The notes beneath the pieces were generated by a model. That model did not search any database, was not told where the DNA came from, and saw only the letters and a program-made list of their open reading frames with translations. A DNA stretch of 64,000 nt from Cryptomeria japonica. Lineage: Eukaryota > Streptophyta > Pinopsida > Cupressales > Cupressaceae. Shown here one piece after another: positions 11,519-20,451 of this stretch. The stretch spans positions 566,327,152 through 566,391,151 of the forward strand of contig NC_081410.1 of assembly GCF_030272615.1 (NCBI RefSeq), read 5' to 3'. The position numbers were made by a program, and so were the translations under genes. Positions within the stretch are counted from its first letter, which is position 1. The number at the start of each line of letters is the position of its first letter.

Positions 11519-12286
11519 GCGGGAGTATGTATGCTCATACTTCCGGTAAAGTACAAGGAAACAACATTGAAAGACTTTCACCACGTCAAGGAGGCAAGAT
11601 ACACCAAGCCCCCAGTGGACTAAGGATCTTACGACTTCGATTGACAAAGTAAAAGGGAAGATCACGAGGGAGAACCATGACTGTCAGTAGTAAGGTTCCC
11701 TCACTATGAGTCATGCAAGAAAGATATAAAAAATTTTCAAGGCAAAGCTAAATTTACCAAGAAATTTCCAAGTATCTTGAAAAGATATGAACGGGATGTA
11801 TGCCCCCCTACGTTAAAGTGATCGCACACGCCTCACCAGGGGTGATTGTTTTAATGTAGTGATACATATAAGAATGAGAAAGGAAAGGAGCACGTTATCG
11901 CAAGGATTTAGCCCCCAAGTGTGAGATAAACCCAAGGATAATAGACACAAAACACAAAGCACGAGGTGACTTCGCTTTCCTCGGGGTCAGTATGCTGTAT
12001 GATAATTCATATATATCATATGTATGTATGCATAATTGTTCTTCATTCCCCAATCAAGGAAGGTCACCTAGAAGAAGGGAACACATGTGTCTTTTGAGTC
12101 AACATGAGAGAGATTGAGAGATCTCAACACTTTGCATCATCCTCAAGTAGACAACACTAAGGACAACAAATAGAAGAATGAGAATAACATATAGAAGAAG
12201 TAACGAAAGAGAGGAGGAGAGAATCTGCTATGCTAATGAAACTAGTCTAGCACGTCATCTACCCCCCGATCTTGCTGATCAATGTT
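11519..12286. other. 3' untranslated region of guest element
   Basis: About 770 bp without a credible gene. Repeated AGCCCCCA/AGCCCCCAG words near 11610 and 11911 resemble extra polypurine tracts. The host element has an antisense gene at the equivalent position; the guest does not. Confidence 0.55.
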
Positions 12287-15200
12287 TCAGGAAGGCAGGG
12301 AACACGCTAGAGGAGGAACATCCAACACAACAGATGGAGCTATCACAAGATCCAAACAAGGGCTATGTTCATGTTCCGAGCCACGTTGTTCTTGTCTAGG
12401 AGCTAGGATAAGTGCTTTAGAAAATTCATTAGATAAATGGTTATCAATATCAACAAGTTCATATTCACTATCAGAAGCAAGAGAAGTAACATTTTCATCA
12501 TGCATAACATTTTCATCCATATCATCATCAAGATTTATAAAAATAGGATCTTTAACTCGCACAGGATCAAGACCATCATGCATCTTATGTTTAGGAGATT
12601 TACGCTCAATGTCCAACTGAGGAGAAAATGGAATAATGCTTGTTGAAGGTGTTTTTGGAGATTGCAAAGTTTGAGCTCTAAGACGACGCTTTCGCCGGCG
12701 TTCACGTGCAGAACGATTTCGTCTAGTCTTAGTAGGAAGTGGAGAAGATTGAGGAGGAGGAATGTTCTCATCCTTAGCACTTGGGTGTTTAGGTTGTGGT
12801 CTCTTAGGCTGGATAATAGGAGAAGAAGAAGGTCTCTTCTCTCTATAAAAAGAAGGAGGAGGAACTGCTCCATATAAAGGAGGAATTTTTGGTTTAGGGA
12901 GAAGACCAAGTCCATCATGACGAGGAGGTATAGGTCCACTCTTAGGAAGTTTATTAAGCATAGACATAGTCACATCCATAGGGATGGGTTGGGAATCTTC
13001 TTGAGGAAAGACATTAGTTTTATCTTTCAAAGGAAGAACTTCCTTCTCAAGAATGATAGGAATATCAAGTTTAGGTGTTCTAGGTTCACTTAGAGATAGG
13101 ATCATATCTGTTTTCCACTTTTGATAAGATTTGAAAAGATGATCACTTCGAGGAGGAAGAGATTGGAATTGTTTAGGCCAAAAGTAATCAATAGGAACAC
13201 TAGAAGTTCTTTCAGCTGGTTTAAAGAGACTATGATTGACAGTAACAACTTCACCATTATGGGGAAATTTCAAACACTTATGAATAGGAGAAGCAATAGC
13301 TTTCATGGAAGATAGCCAAGGATAACCAAGCTTCACACGAAATTGTTTGGCAGATGGAATAATAGAAAAGTTCACATCAAGAGATTTGTTATGGACCTCA
13401 ATAGGCAATGTAATAGAACCAATTGCAGGAGAAGAAAATGCATCATATAGTTTCACAATCACATCTGTTTTGTCATATATCACTTGATTCAATTGCAAAG
13501 TAAAAAGGAATTCTTCAGTAATAACATTAATCATGCACGAAGGATCAATAAGCACTCCACGGCAAGGTGTGTTCTTGACTTTTGCAACTATGTATAAAGG
13601 ACCATCAGGTGCCCTAATGGTTTCATTGGAATCAAATGTGATGGAAGGTTCTTTAGGGATTTCTTGCTGCTCTACAAAGTTAATCACATTCGGAGTCATA
13701 GACACAAGACCATCAGATGAGAGAGAGGAATCATTAGCCTCAATTGCATTAGAGGTATGAGAAGGTAATGGATCAGTGAAAATCTGAAGATTTTGGTTAG
13801 GAGGAGCTACAGATGTGTTGCCTTTATCATTCACTCCAGAAACAGAGATAGTATTGTTATCAATCAAATCTTGAATTTTACCCTTTAAAGAAAAACATTT
13901 TTCAGTATCATGCCCAGGCTGATGGTGAAATTGACAAAAAGATTTGTTATCAAAATAAGGTGAAGTAATCTTTGCAGGATCAATTTGTCTTATAGGAGGA
14001 AGAGTAAGCACATTTTGTTCCAATAACTTATTCATAATACTATGCAATGATTCATTCAAAGGAGTATACTTTCTTTCTTTCTTAAAAAATTTAGAAATAG
14101 GAGGCACACCTGATGCTGCATTCACATTGTTGTTGATGATGTTTTCATTGAATTTGATGGAATCTCTGTTTGGTTTAATCTTCCCAAATGGTTGTTGACT
14201 GCTATCACCCTTATCACTCGGAGCCATAGGATGTGATTGTTCCATTTGACTCACAGTCAGTTGATAATTGTGAAGAGTGGCACACAACTGTTGGAAAGAA
14301 GTAAACTCAGAAAATAGAAGTTTGTCTCGAATATCTTTTTGTAAATTAGAAATAGAGATTCTTTGAATATCATTGTCAGGCACTGGAAAAGAAATTTGAG
14401 CATACAAATGCTTATATCTACCAATGAAATCAGTCACTTTTTCTTTAACACCTTGTTTACAATGCATTAAATCAATCAAAGTAACCTTAGGACTTATATT
14501 GTTTTGAAATTGTTGAATGAAAGCATTTGCAAGTTGTTTGAAAGAAGTAATAGAATAGGAAGGCAACGAGCAATACCATTGTAGGGCTTTGTCTCTTAAT
14601 GTTCTAGTAAACAGTTTTGCAAGCAACCTTTGGTCATAAGCAAAATCGGTACATATTGTTTGAAAAGTCTTAACATGTGTTAGAGGATCTCCTTTACCAT
14701 TATAAAGTTCCAAATGCGGGATTTCAACATGTTTAGGAGGGATAGCTCGAACAATGTCAAGAGAAAGTGGGCTCGCAACGTCAAATGTGGGCACACTAAA
14801 CTTAGATTGATTCATAGAGGCAATTTGTTGCTGTAAAGAAGAGATAGTTTGTGCAAGATTGTTAATGGTCGCTTCAGTCGAAGAATTCATATTGGATGTG
14901 TTAGATTGAGATGGAGGTGTTATGTTATTGAAAGAAGGTAAAGAGTAAGGTGGTGGGACTCTATGATAATTAGTCATAGGAGATGATTGGGCAGGAGGAA
15001 TACTACAAGGAGGGATGGAATGGTTAAATGAATTGCCCCCTTGCGTCATGTTCATTTGTGGTCATATAATAGGCACACTCATTGAAGGAATGAATGAAGA
15101 AGTCAGATTGAATGAAGGAAGAGGGTTAATTGAAGAAGAAGGGTTGCCCCCATGACTGGTGATCATAGGAGGAATGTCTTGTGTAGAAGTAGCCATTATG

Positions 15201-15670
15201 TTTGATGTAAAAGTAGGTATGCTAGCAATAGAAGTTGTCAAAGGAATAGAATGATTGACTTGAGTAGGAGGTTGTGTATAACCTAAAGATTCGGCACAAC
15301 TCTTCATAGGCATCACATTTGAATCCACAATGTGTGCAATACCACGCAAAATATCAATTCCATTCTTATCACTTTGAAGCATACATTTTAAACCCTCAAT
15401 TAAAGGAAGAGCTTGACTATCAGGGTATTCTTGAGACATCCATTGTCGAAAATCGTCAAATTGGTTATCCAATTTCGAAAGTTGTTCTTCAGAAACCTCA
15501 TGGAGAGCTTCTTCATCATTAGGAGGATTAGAGGAATTACCCATGTCCTCGTTAAAAAGGCTATTCAAATTAGGTTCCATCTCCTCGGTAATTAAACCTC
15601 GGAAAGACTTAATTCTACGGCTTCGTCTAACGGGAATAGTGTAAGTAGGGCTTATTGTTGTAAAACTCAT
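12287..15670 (-). pseudogene. gypsy gag-protease polyprotein with one in-frame stop
   Basis: One frame of about 1,128 codons starts MSFTTISPTYTIPVRRSRRI at 15670. It is broken only by a TGA at 15062-15064, with a Met seven bases on. Using residue numbers from the second Met (15055): a Gln/Pro-rich start, then the retrotransposon gag domain (about 110-270) with ELYNGKGDPLTHVKTF, LRDKALQWYCSLP and FIQQFQNN. A zinc-knuckle-like CQFHHQPGHDTEKC lies near 375. A protease-like domain (about 485-615) has GVLIDPSCMINVI in place of the usual Asp-Thr/Ser-Gly and ends LGYPWLSSMKAI. The last 220 residues are Pro-rich with a strongly basic patch (TRRNRSARERRRKRRLRAQ). The catalytic Asp is kept but the Thr/Ser-Gly is not. 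Gag is certain; an active protease is doubtful. Confidence 0.9.
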
Positions 15671-15774
15671 GCACTAGAAAGAGAGAGAAGATTTTGAATC
15701 TAGAGGTAGCAATTTTCAGTAAAATCAGCCAATCTTCTGGATTTAAGCTGTTAAATGCAATCACAACAGTCTCC

Positions 15775-15885
15775 CGAAATTTCGGAAAAAATGTCCGGGA
15801 TCGTGGCGCCCGGAGTGCAACACGGTCCTTGCAACTTTTTTCGAAATTTGCAGGGATGAAAGGTATGATGATTTTAGAGCTAATC
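15775..15885. other. hairpin module, leader copy 1
   Basis: CCCGAAATTTCGG, an A-rich spacer, then GGATCGTGGCGCCC and CACGGTCC forming a GC stem, then an AACTTTTTTCGAAATTT arm. Inner GC arms and outer AT arms are both self-complementary, giving a nested stem. It is closely similar to 16394-16500 and to segments in all four LTRs. Confidence 0.7.
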
Positions 15886-16393
15886 TAAAAAAATTGAGTG
15901 ATTTTACGATCTGTAGATAGGCCAAATTAAAGCTGCAATCTCGAAATTGAACCCTACCAAGATTGTCGAAAAATGCAAAATTTGAATTTTGAAAAAGAGA
16001 GGGAAACTGAAATTTTGAATTTTATGATTTTAGAGGGAATGCCAAGAGCAATGCAAATTTTGAAATTTAAAAATTGACTCAATTTCACGCAAAATTCAAT
16101 TTTGAAAGCGGAAATCAAAGTTGTTGTAATTAAGCACTTAATTTCAAAAGTCACAAAATGCAAGAATTTGAATAAAGCGCTGAAATTTTGAATGAATGCA
16201 AACACACTTTTCAGATTTAGGACAGTAAGAACACAATTTTGACACAAAATTTCAATTTCAATGATTTTTAAATGTTTAGAAGCCTTAATCCAAGCAATCA
16301 CAAGACCAACTTTGACTGTAATTTTGAAGGTGTTATAATTGATAAAATTAGCCAAAATTCTGGATTTTAGCAGAAAAATATAGTAAGATCTAG

Positions 16394-16500
16394 CTCCCGA
16401 AATTTCGGAAAAAATGTCGGGGACGATGGCGCTCGGCGCCACGGTCCTCGCAACTTTTTTCCAAATTTTTAGGGATGAAAGATATTGTGATTTTATTGCG
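16394..16500. other. hairpin module, leader copy 2
   Basis: CCCGAAATTTCGGAAAAAAT, then GGGACGATGGCGC and GGCGCCACGGTCC, then AACTTTTTTCCAAATTT. It has the same order and spacing as the copy at 15775-15885, about 620 bp away. The two share their flanks (AGGGATGAAAG(A/G)TAT) and so derive from one duplicated unit. Confidence 0.7.
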
Positions 16501-16819
16501 GAATCCAAAGTTACAGCTGATTTGGAGACGTTTTGATCAGTGAAATTGTCGGACAAAGGTTGAATCAAGAGGGTTTCAAAAATTAGGGTTTTGACACTTA
16601 ACCACTTAATTTTCAAAATTAAAGCATAGATATGAATTGATAATTTGTAATAGAAGGGCAGATCTGAAACAAGCATTAACATTTAGACATTTCGCAAGTT
16701 CAATTACTAAAAAGAAAATTTAGGGTTTTTATGTAATCACCTCTAAAATTTTACAAAAGATCAAACATGGAAATGTAATCAATTTTTTCAGATCTAAGCA
16801 TGAAAAATCAGAAAGGATG

Positions 16820-16837
16820 TTCACGTTGGGTTCACCA
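16820..16837 (-). other. primer-binding site of guest element
   Basis: Three bases inside the 5' LTR the minus strand reads TGGTGAACCCAACGTGAA, beginning TGG as expected for pairing with a tRNA CCA end. It matches the host element's site at 15 or more of 18 positions. I do not assign the tRNA. Confidence 0.7.
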
Positions 16838-16840
16838 AAA

Positions 16841-18108
16841 TGTAAAGCGGAAAATCGCGATTGAACCCTAGTTGTTCTCCCCTCTTCCAACTCCGAGGAG
16901 AGAGAAGGGAGGTTCGCTAGGATTCGATGGTTTTCACTTAGGGGAGAGACTTTACATTCAAAAGAGGGGTTGAAACCCACAAGATCCAATCCCACGCAAT
17001 GCAAGATTGGATGCTAAATGTGTTTCAAGGGTTAAGACAACAAGGCTACCCTCTTTTGTAAAGAATGTTGATAGAAGAATTAAGCTAGGCATGCATAGAA
17101 AGTGATAAAGATTTGCTTATAAACTGAGTTCGGATTATAGGATGAAGCTGCGGACCTGGAATTAGCAGTAAAATGTCGATACGGCGCTATCCTGCAAATT
17201 TGAGCAAAAGTTGTCGGGACGATGGCGCCCGATGCCACGGTCCTCCGAAAAATCCGCGAAACGAAGGGGGATCTGTTCATCTCTGCACAAGGATTCTAGA
17301 TCTTCAATTTCAGCCGCGTACCTGCAACCTACACACAGGAAAGCGAAGACGATTGGGGGGTTAGGGATTAGGGGTTTGCCTTTAGGTCAAACCCCGGTTT
17401 TGGAATTAACCAAGAAATGAGCAAGAGCTGTAAATGTAAATGACTGTAAAACAAGTACTAATACCTTGTTCTAAGGATGTTTGTATCCTTATGTGCGAAG
17501 GTTTAGATGTTGTATGTTGTATGTTGAATGTAGCATGTAGTATGTGATCTCCTCTTCAATGGTTGAATCCTTGTTTTGAATGCAACACTTAGCCTTGAAT
17601 GGAGACTTGAAATGATCAATTGCTTGAAGGAATGCTTGAATGCTTGAATGCTTGAGTATAATTTCCACGCTTTGTACACATATCCTCCTCATCCCAAATG
17701 AGAGAGAAAAATGTAGTTTATATACTTGTCAATTAGGGTTGATAGACTGATTTTCCCGACCTTAGGCCGACCAGGAAATGTAATTTCCAAATTGCAAACA
17801 AAAAGACCCGCAATCTCCTTAGGAGACCGGGCCCAAAATAGGACCCAGGGACCAGGGCGCTGGGCACCATGGTCCTGGGGACCAGGGCACTGGGCGCCCT
17901 GGTCCTGAGGGACCAGGGCGCTAGGCGCTCTGGTCCCACCTCCCGGGATAGCAGGGTGCAAGGAGGTTCAGGCCAGGGTACTTGAAAAGTGCAGTTTTCA
18001 GTGTCGTGAGCCAGTTTCGGGGTCTCCATTCAGGTTGCGTGTTGCATCGCCATTGTGAAGACCGAAATGCAGTCGAAATTGCATGTGTCGCAATTTTAGG
18101 ACGCTACA
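16841..18108 (-). repeat. 5' LTR of guest element (1,268 bp)
   Basis: Begins TGTAAAGCGG and ends CGCTACA. It matches 10309-11502 except for about 74 extra bases of palindromic repeat near 17847-17940 and scattered substitutions. The minus-strand promoter of the element should lie in it. I see a possible TATA-like CTATAAAC on the minus strand near 17715, without further support. Confidence 0.92.
17847..17940. repeat. three palindromic 30-31 bp repeats in one LTR only
   Basis: Units start ACCAGGGCGC at 17851, ACCAGGGCAC at 17881 and ACCAGGGCGC at 17912. Each pairs an arm GGACCAGGGC with a GCCCTGGTCC-like arm. The sister LTR keeps a single remnant (GGGGCGCTCTGGTCCC near 11315), so copy number changed after insertion or between template strands. 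Confidence 0.85.
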
Positions 18109-18113
18109 CATCC
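18109..18113. repeat. target-site duplication of guest element, right copy (CATCC)
   Basis: Exact copy of 10304-10308 directly outside the guest's right LTR. Confidence 0.93.
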
Positions 18114-19075
18114 ATGAAGGATAACAAGGCATGTCTTGCCGTAGAATCAACTATCATGTCAATGTTTGGAAGAGGAAAATCATCTTTTAAAGAAGCCTTA
18201 TTTAGATCCCAAAAGTCGGTACACATTCTTATTTTGTTATCTGGTTTATCCACAGCGACAATATTTGAAATCCATGGGGAATAATCAATAGGGCGGATAA
18301 ATCCAGCCTCCAATAACTTTTCAATCTCAGCCTTAACAAGCAAAGCTACCTTAGGATTCATTTTTCGAATCTTTTGTTTCCCAGGCTTAGCATCAGGAAC
18401 TAAGACAATGTTATGAGTAACAATCTTAGGATCTATACCAGGCATGTCAGAGTATGTCCAAGCAAAGATCTCGGGGAATTCATGCAATAAATCTTCATAT
18501 TGTTTTTGTTCCTCTCCATCCAAACATTTTCCAATTTTAATAACTTTCTCTTCATTGCAAGGATCCATCTTAACATTAGTAGTGTCACTTATGAGAAGAT
18601 TACTTTGTTGAGGAGTATCCTTTAGCTGAGGGAATTCTTTCACAATCTCATCATTATCTGTCTCTTTTCCAAAGTAGGCTTCAGCATTCAAACAATAAGG
18701 GAGTCCCCTATTGTGATGATAACGAGGAAGAGTGTCATATGCTCCTAAAAATTCAGCTAAACCATCATCGGTAGGGAAAACGTCAAAAGCACAAGCACAC
18801 GAAGGATCTCCATCAATGTACTCGGGGTGTTGCATTGATAGAGAGGTAGAAATAACATTAACACTAATGCATGGTCTTTTAGAAGCTTTAGTGCGCTTGC
18901 AGGGATTATAGCCAAGTCCAAAGGCATAACTGTGAAAATTAGTCTCTAGAGGAACTTTTATCCCTTGTTCATGAGCACCGCAACCATTTCCATGATACCC
19001 ATGCTTAGCAAAAATGCGAAAACCACAACCATAATGATCAGCCATTTCAGGAAGAGAAGGTGGTCTTCATAAGAC
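18109..19075 (-). pseudogene. gypsy pol, 5' part: glycine-rich linker and N-terminal RT
   Basis: The frame contains MADHYGCGFRIFAKHGYHGN, a G-patch-like start often seen before RT in Tat-type pol. Next come FGLGYNPCK, DVFPTDDGLAEFLGA and the RT entry FAWTYSDMPGIDPKIVTHNI. RT motifs LLEAGFIRPIDYSPWISNIV, RMCTDFWDLNKASLKDDFPL and LLSFMD follow, and the frame stops where the guest element begins. FWDLN stands where YRDLN is usual. Joined to 7494-10308 it gives a pol of about 1,250 codons. The natural frame continues upstream of MADHYG to about 19075, where it meets the other frame of the preceding ORF. No protease is seen. Confidence 0.9.
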
Positions 19076-20274
19076 AAAGAATCAAACTCTTCATAATTAG
19101 AGGTGTGAGGAGAAGAAGTTTGAGAAGCGGCCACAAAATTATTACTTATAGGTTCAGGTAAGATTGATTGATTTTTAGCTTCTTCCTTCTTTTCAACTTT
19201 AAGCTCTCTAGAAGGAACCTTATATTCACCTACAAAGGTGGGATTGAAATCAAGAGATCCCCAATTGTTTTCTTCAAGGATCTTCTCAGGATCAAAATCC
19301 TTCTTATGTGTAGTTTCAAGTCGAGAAGAATCTTCTTCAAGAGCTCCAGACTCATCCGAAGAATTTTGATCATCGGAGAGTGAGGATTCACCAATAGGTA
19401 TCTTATTAGGAACATTCAAATCTTTCAAGGCATCTTGTAACATTCCATGATGAGCGGAAGAAGTTTGAATCAAATCCCAAAGGGATATCTTAGCAGGGGT
19501 AGCTTTAAGTTGTTCTATGAGATCATATTCCTTACTAAGAACTTGCGAAATACGGGGAGCTTGTGGAAGAATCGGTTGAGGATTCGGAAGGGAAACTGGG
19601 ATAACAGGAGGAGGACTAGGCTGCCTATTATTTTTGGTATGATAAGTATGGGCAACCGCATGATAACTCTCTCTAGTTATTTGCTTGGCATAACTATAAG
19701 GACTTACAGGTTTTCTTCCTTGCACAGTGATGATTGGTTTATTTGGAGTACGAAAGGAATCACGATCATACCCTCCTTGGACAGTAAGGAGAGGTGATTT
19801 AGGACTTTGAAAGGTGGGAGAAGGATAAGCTCCTTGGACTTCAAAGAGAGGCTTTTTATGCTCATTCAAGTCTATCATGTTAACTAATTTAGAAGTCTTG
19901 TTCTTGTTTAAAGATTTCGATAAAGCCACAAAGTCATCAAGAGCATCATCCAACAAAGCATGATCATATCTATTGAAAGGTTTATCTTTTGATTCAAAAG
20001 GAGACATCTCCTCATAGAGGGGATTGTTGAAAACAACCATGTTACTAGATTTAGTGGAAGAGTTGATAGGAATGTACCCTTGAGAGGACTCATTCAACTT
20101 ATCTTTCTCATCACAACGAAATGGCATAGTAACAAGGTTCATGAGTTTTTGGTAAAATGAAGGTTTGGCATCTTTAGGGTTCAAAAACTCATCTAAAGCT
20201 TCATCTAATTCATCTTGGATATACTCATAATAATCATCATAAGCATGAACATTTTGCAAATAAAAGTCGGACAT
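19057..20274 (-). pseudogene. unrecognised first ORF of host gypsy element (no gag domain)
   Basis: About 400 codons. I place the start at MSDFYLQNVHAYDDYYEY (20274), 14 codons inside the longest frame, because it follows the poly-A leader and opens an acidic, protein-like sequence. Visible features: an acidic N-terminus; three loose repeats ending EVQGAY, TVQGGY and TVQGRK (about residues 153-205); a Pro-rich stretch (PSPPPVIPVSLPNPQPILP); then KATPAKISLWDLIQTSSAHH, a motif that in Tat-type polyproteins sits just before the protease. Ser/Asp/Glu-rich sequence follows. I find no gag major homology, zinc knuckle or protease. The frame passes into pol with a one-base offset at about 19060-19075, either a mutation or a frameshift site. 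Confidence 0.75.
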
Positions 20275-20325
20275 TTTGAAATAAAAAATTGCATGAAATT
20301 TAAACACACAATGCAAAGAAACACA

Positions 20326-20356
<31 letters not shown>

Positions 20357-20430
20357 TGAAAATGAAATGAAAACACACTAAATCTAGATCTAGATCTAAT
20401 AGATGCAATGCAAGAAGAAGCAATGATAGA
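20275..20430 (-). other. short leader with poly-A run
   Basis: About 155 bp between the first ORF and the primer-binding site. It contains a run of 24 T on the plus strand (20331-20354), a poly-A on the element's coding strand. It is much shorter than the guest's leader and lacks the hairpin module. Confidence 0.65.
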
Positions 20431-20448
20431 TTCACGTCAGGTTCACCA
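20431..20448 (-). other. primer-binding site of host gypsy element
   Basis: Minus strand TGGTGAACCTGACGTGAA, three bases inside the 5' LTR. Nearly the same as the guest's site at 16820-16837. The tRNA is not assigned. Confidence 0.7.
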
Positions 20449-20451
20449 AAA

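Larger units (their letters stand above)
15671..16819 (-). other. long leader of guest element
   Basis: About 1.15 kb between gag and the primer-binding site. It is AT-rich, with stretches full of AAAATTTTGAA and its complement, and two copies of a GC-rich hairpin module. Its open frames lack any recognisable domain. In retroelements this interval often holds packaging and dimerisation signals, which would suit the hairpins (inference). Confidence 0.6.
10309..18108 (-). mobile_element. non-autonomous Ty3/gypsy element with gag and protease only (guest)
   Basis: LTRs at 10309-11502 and 16841-18108 and a perfect CATCC duplication define a 7.8-kb insertion in the host element's RT. On the minus strand the order is: primer-binding site 16820-16837, a ~1.15-kb leader, gag-protease gene 15670-12287, a 770-bp 3' region, polypurine tract 11503-11518. 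No RT, RNase H or integrase motif occurs anywhere inside. The element would need enzymes from elsewhere. It shares primer-binding site, polypurine tract and hairpin modules with its host element. Large gag-only LTR elements are known in plants; this pairing is discussed in the findings. Confidence 0.92.

Noticed and set aside
15954-16682. 242-codon minus-strand frame in the guest leader
   Set aside because: Low-complexity Ile/Phe/Lys-rich translation of AT-rich repeats. It contains a hairpin module and no domain. I keep the region as leader.
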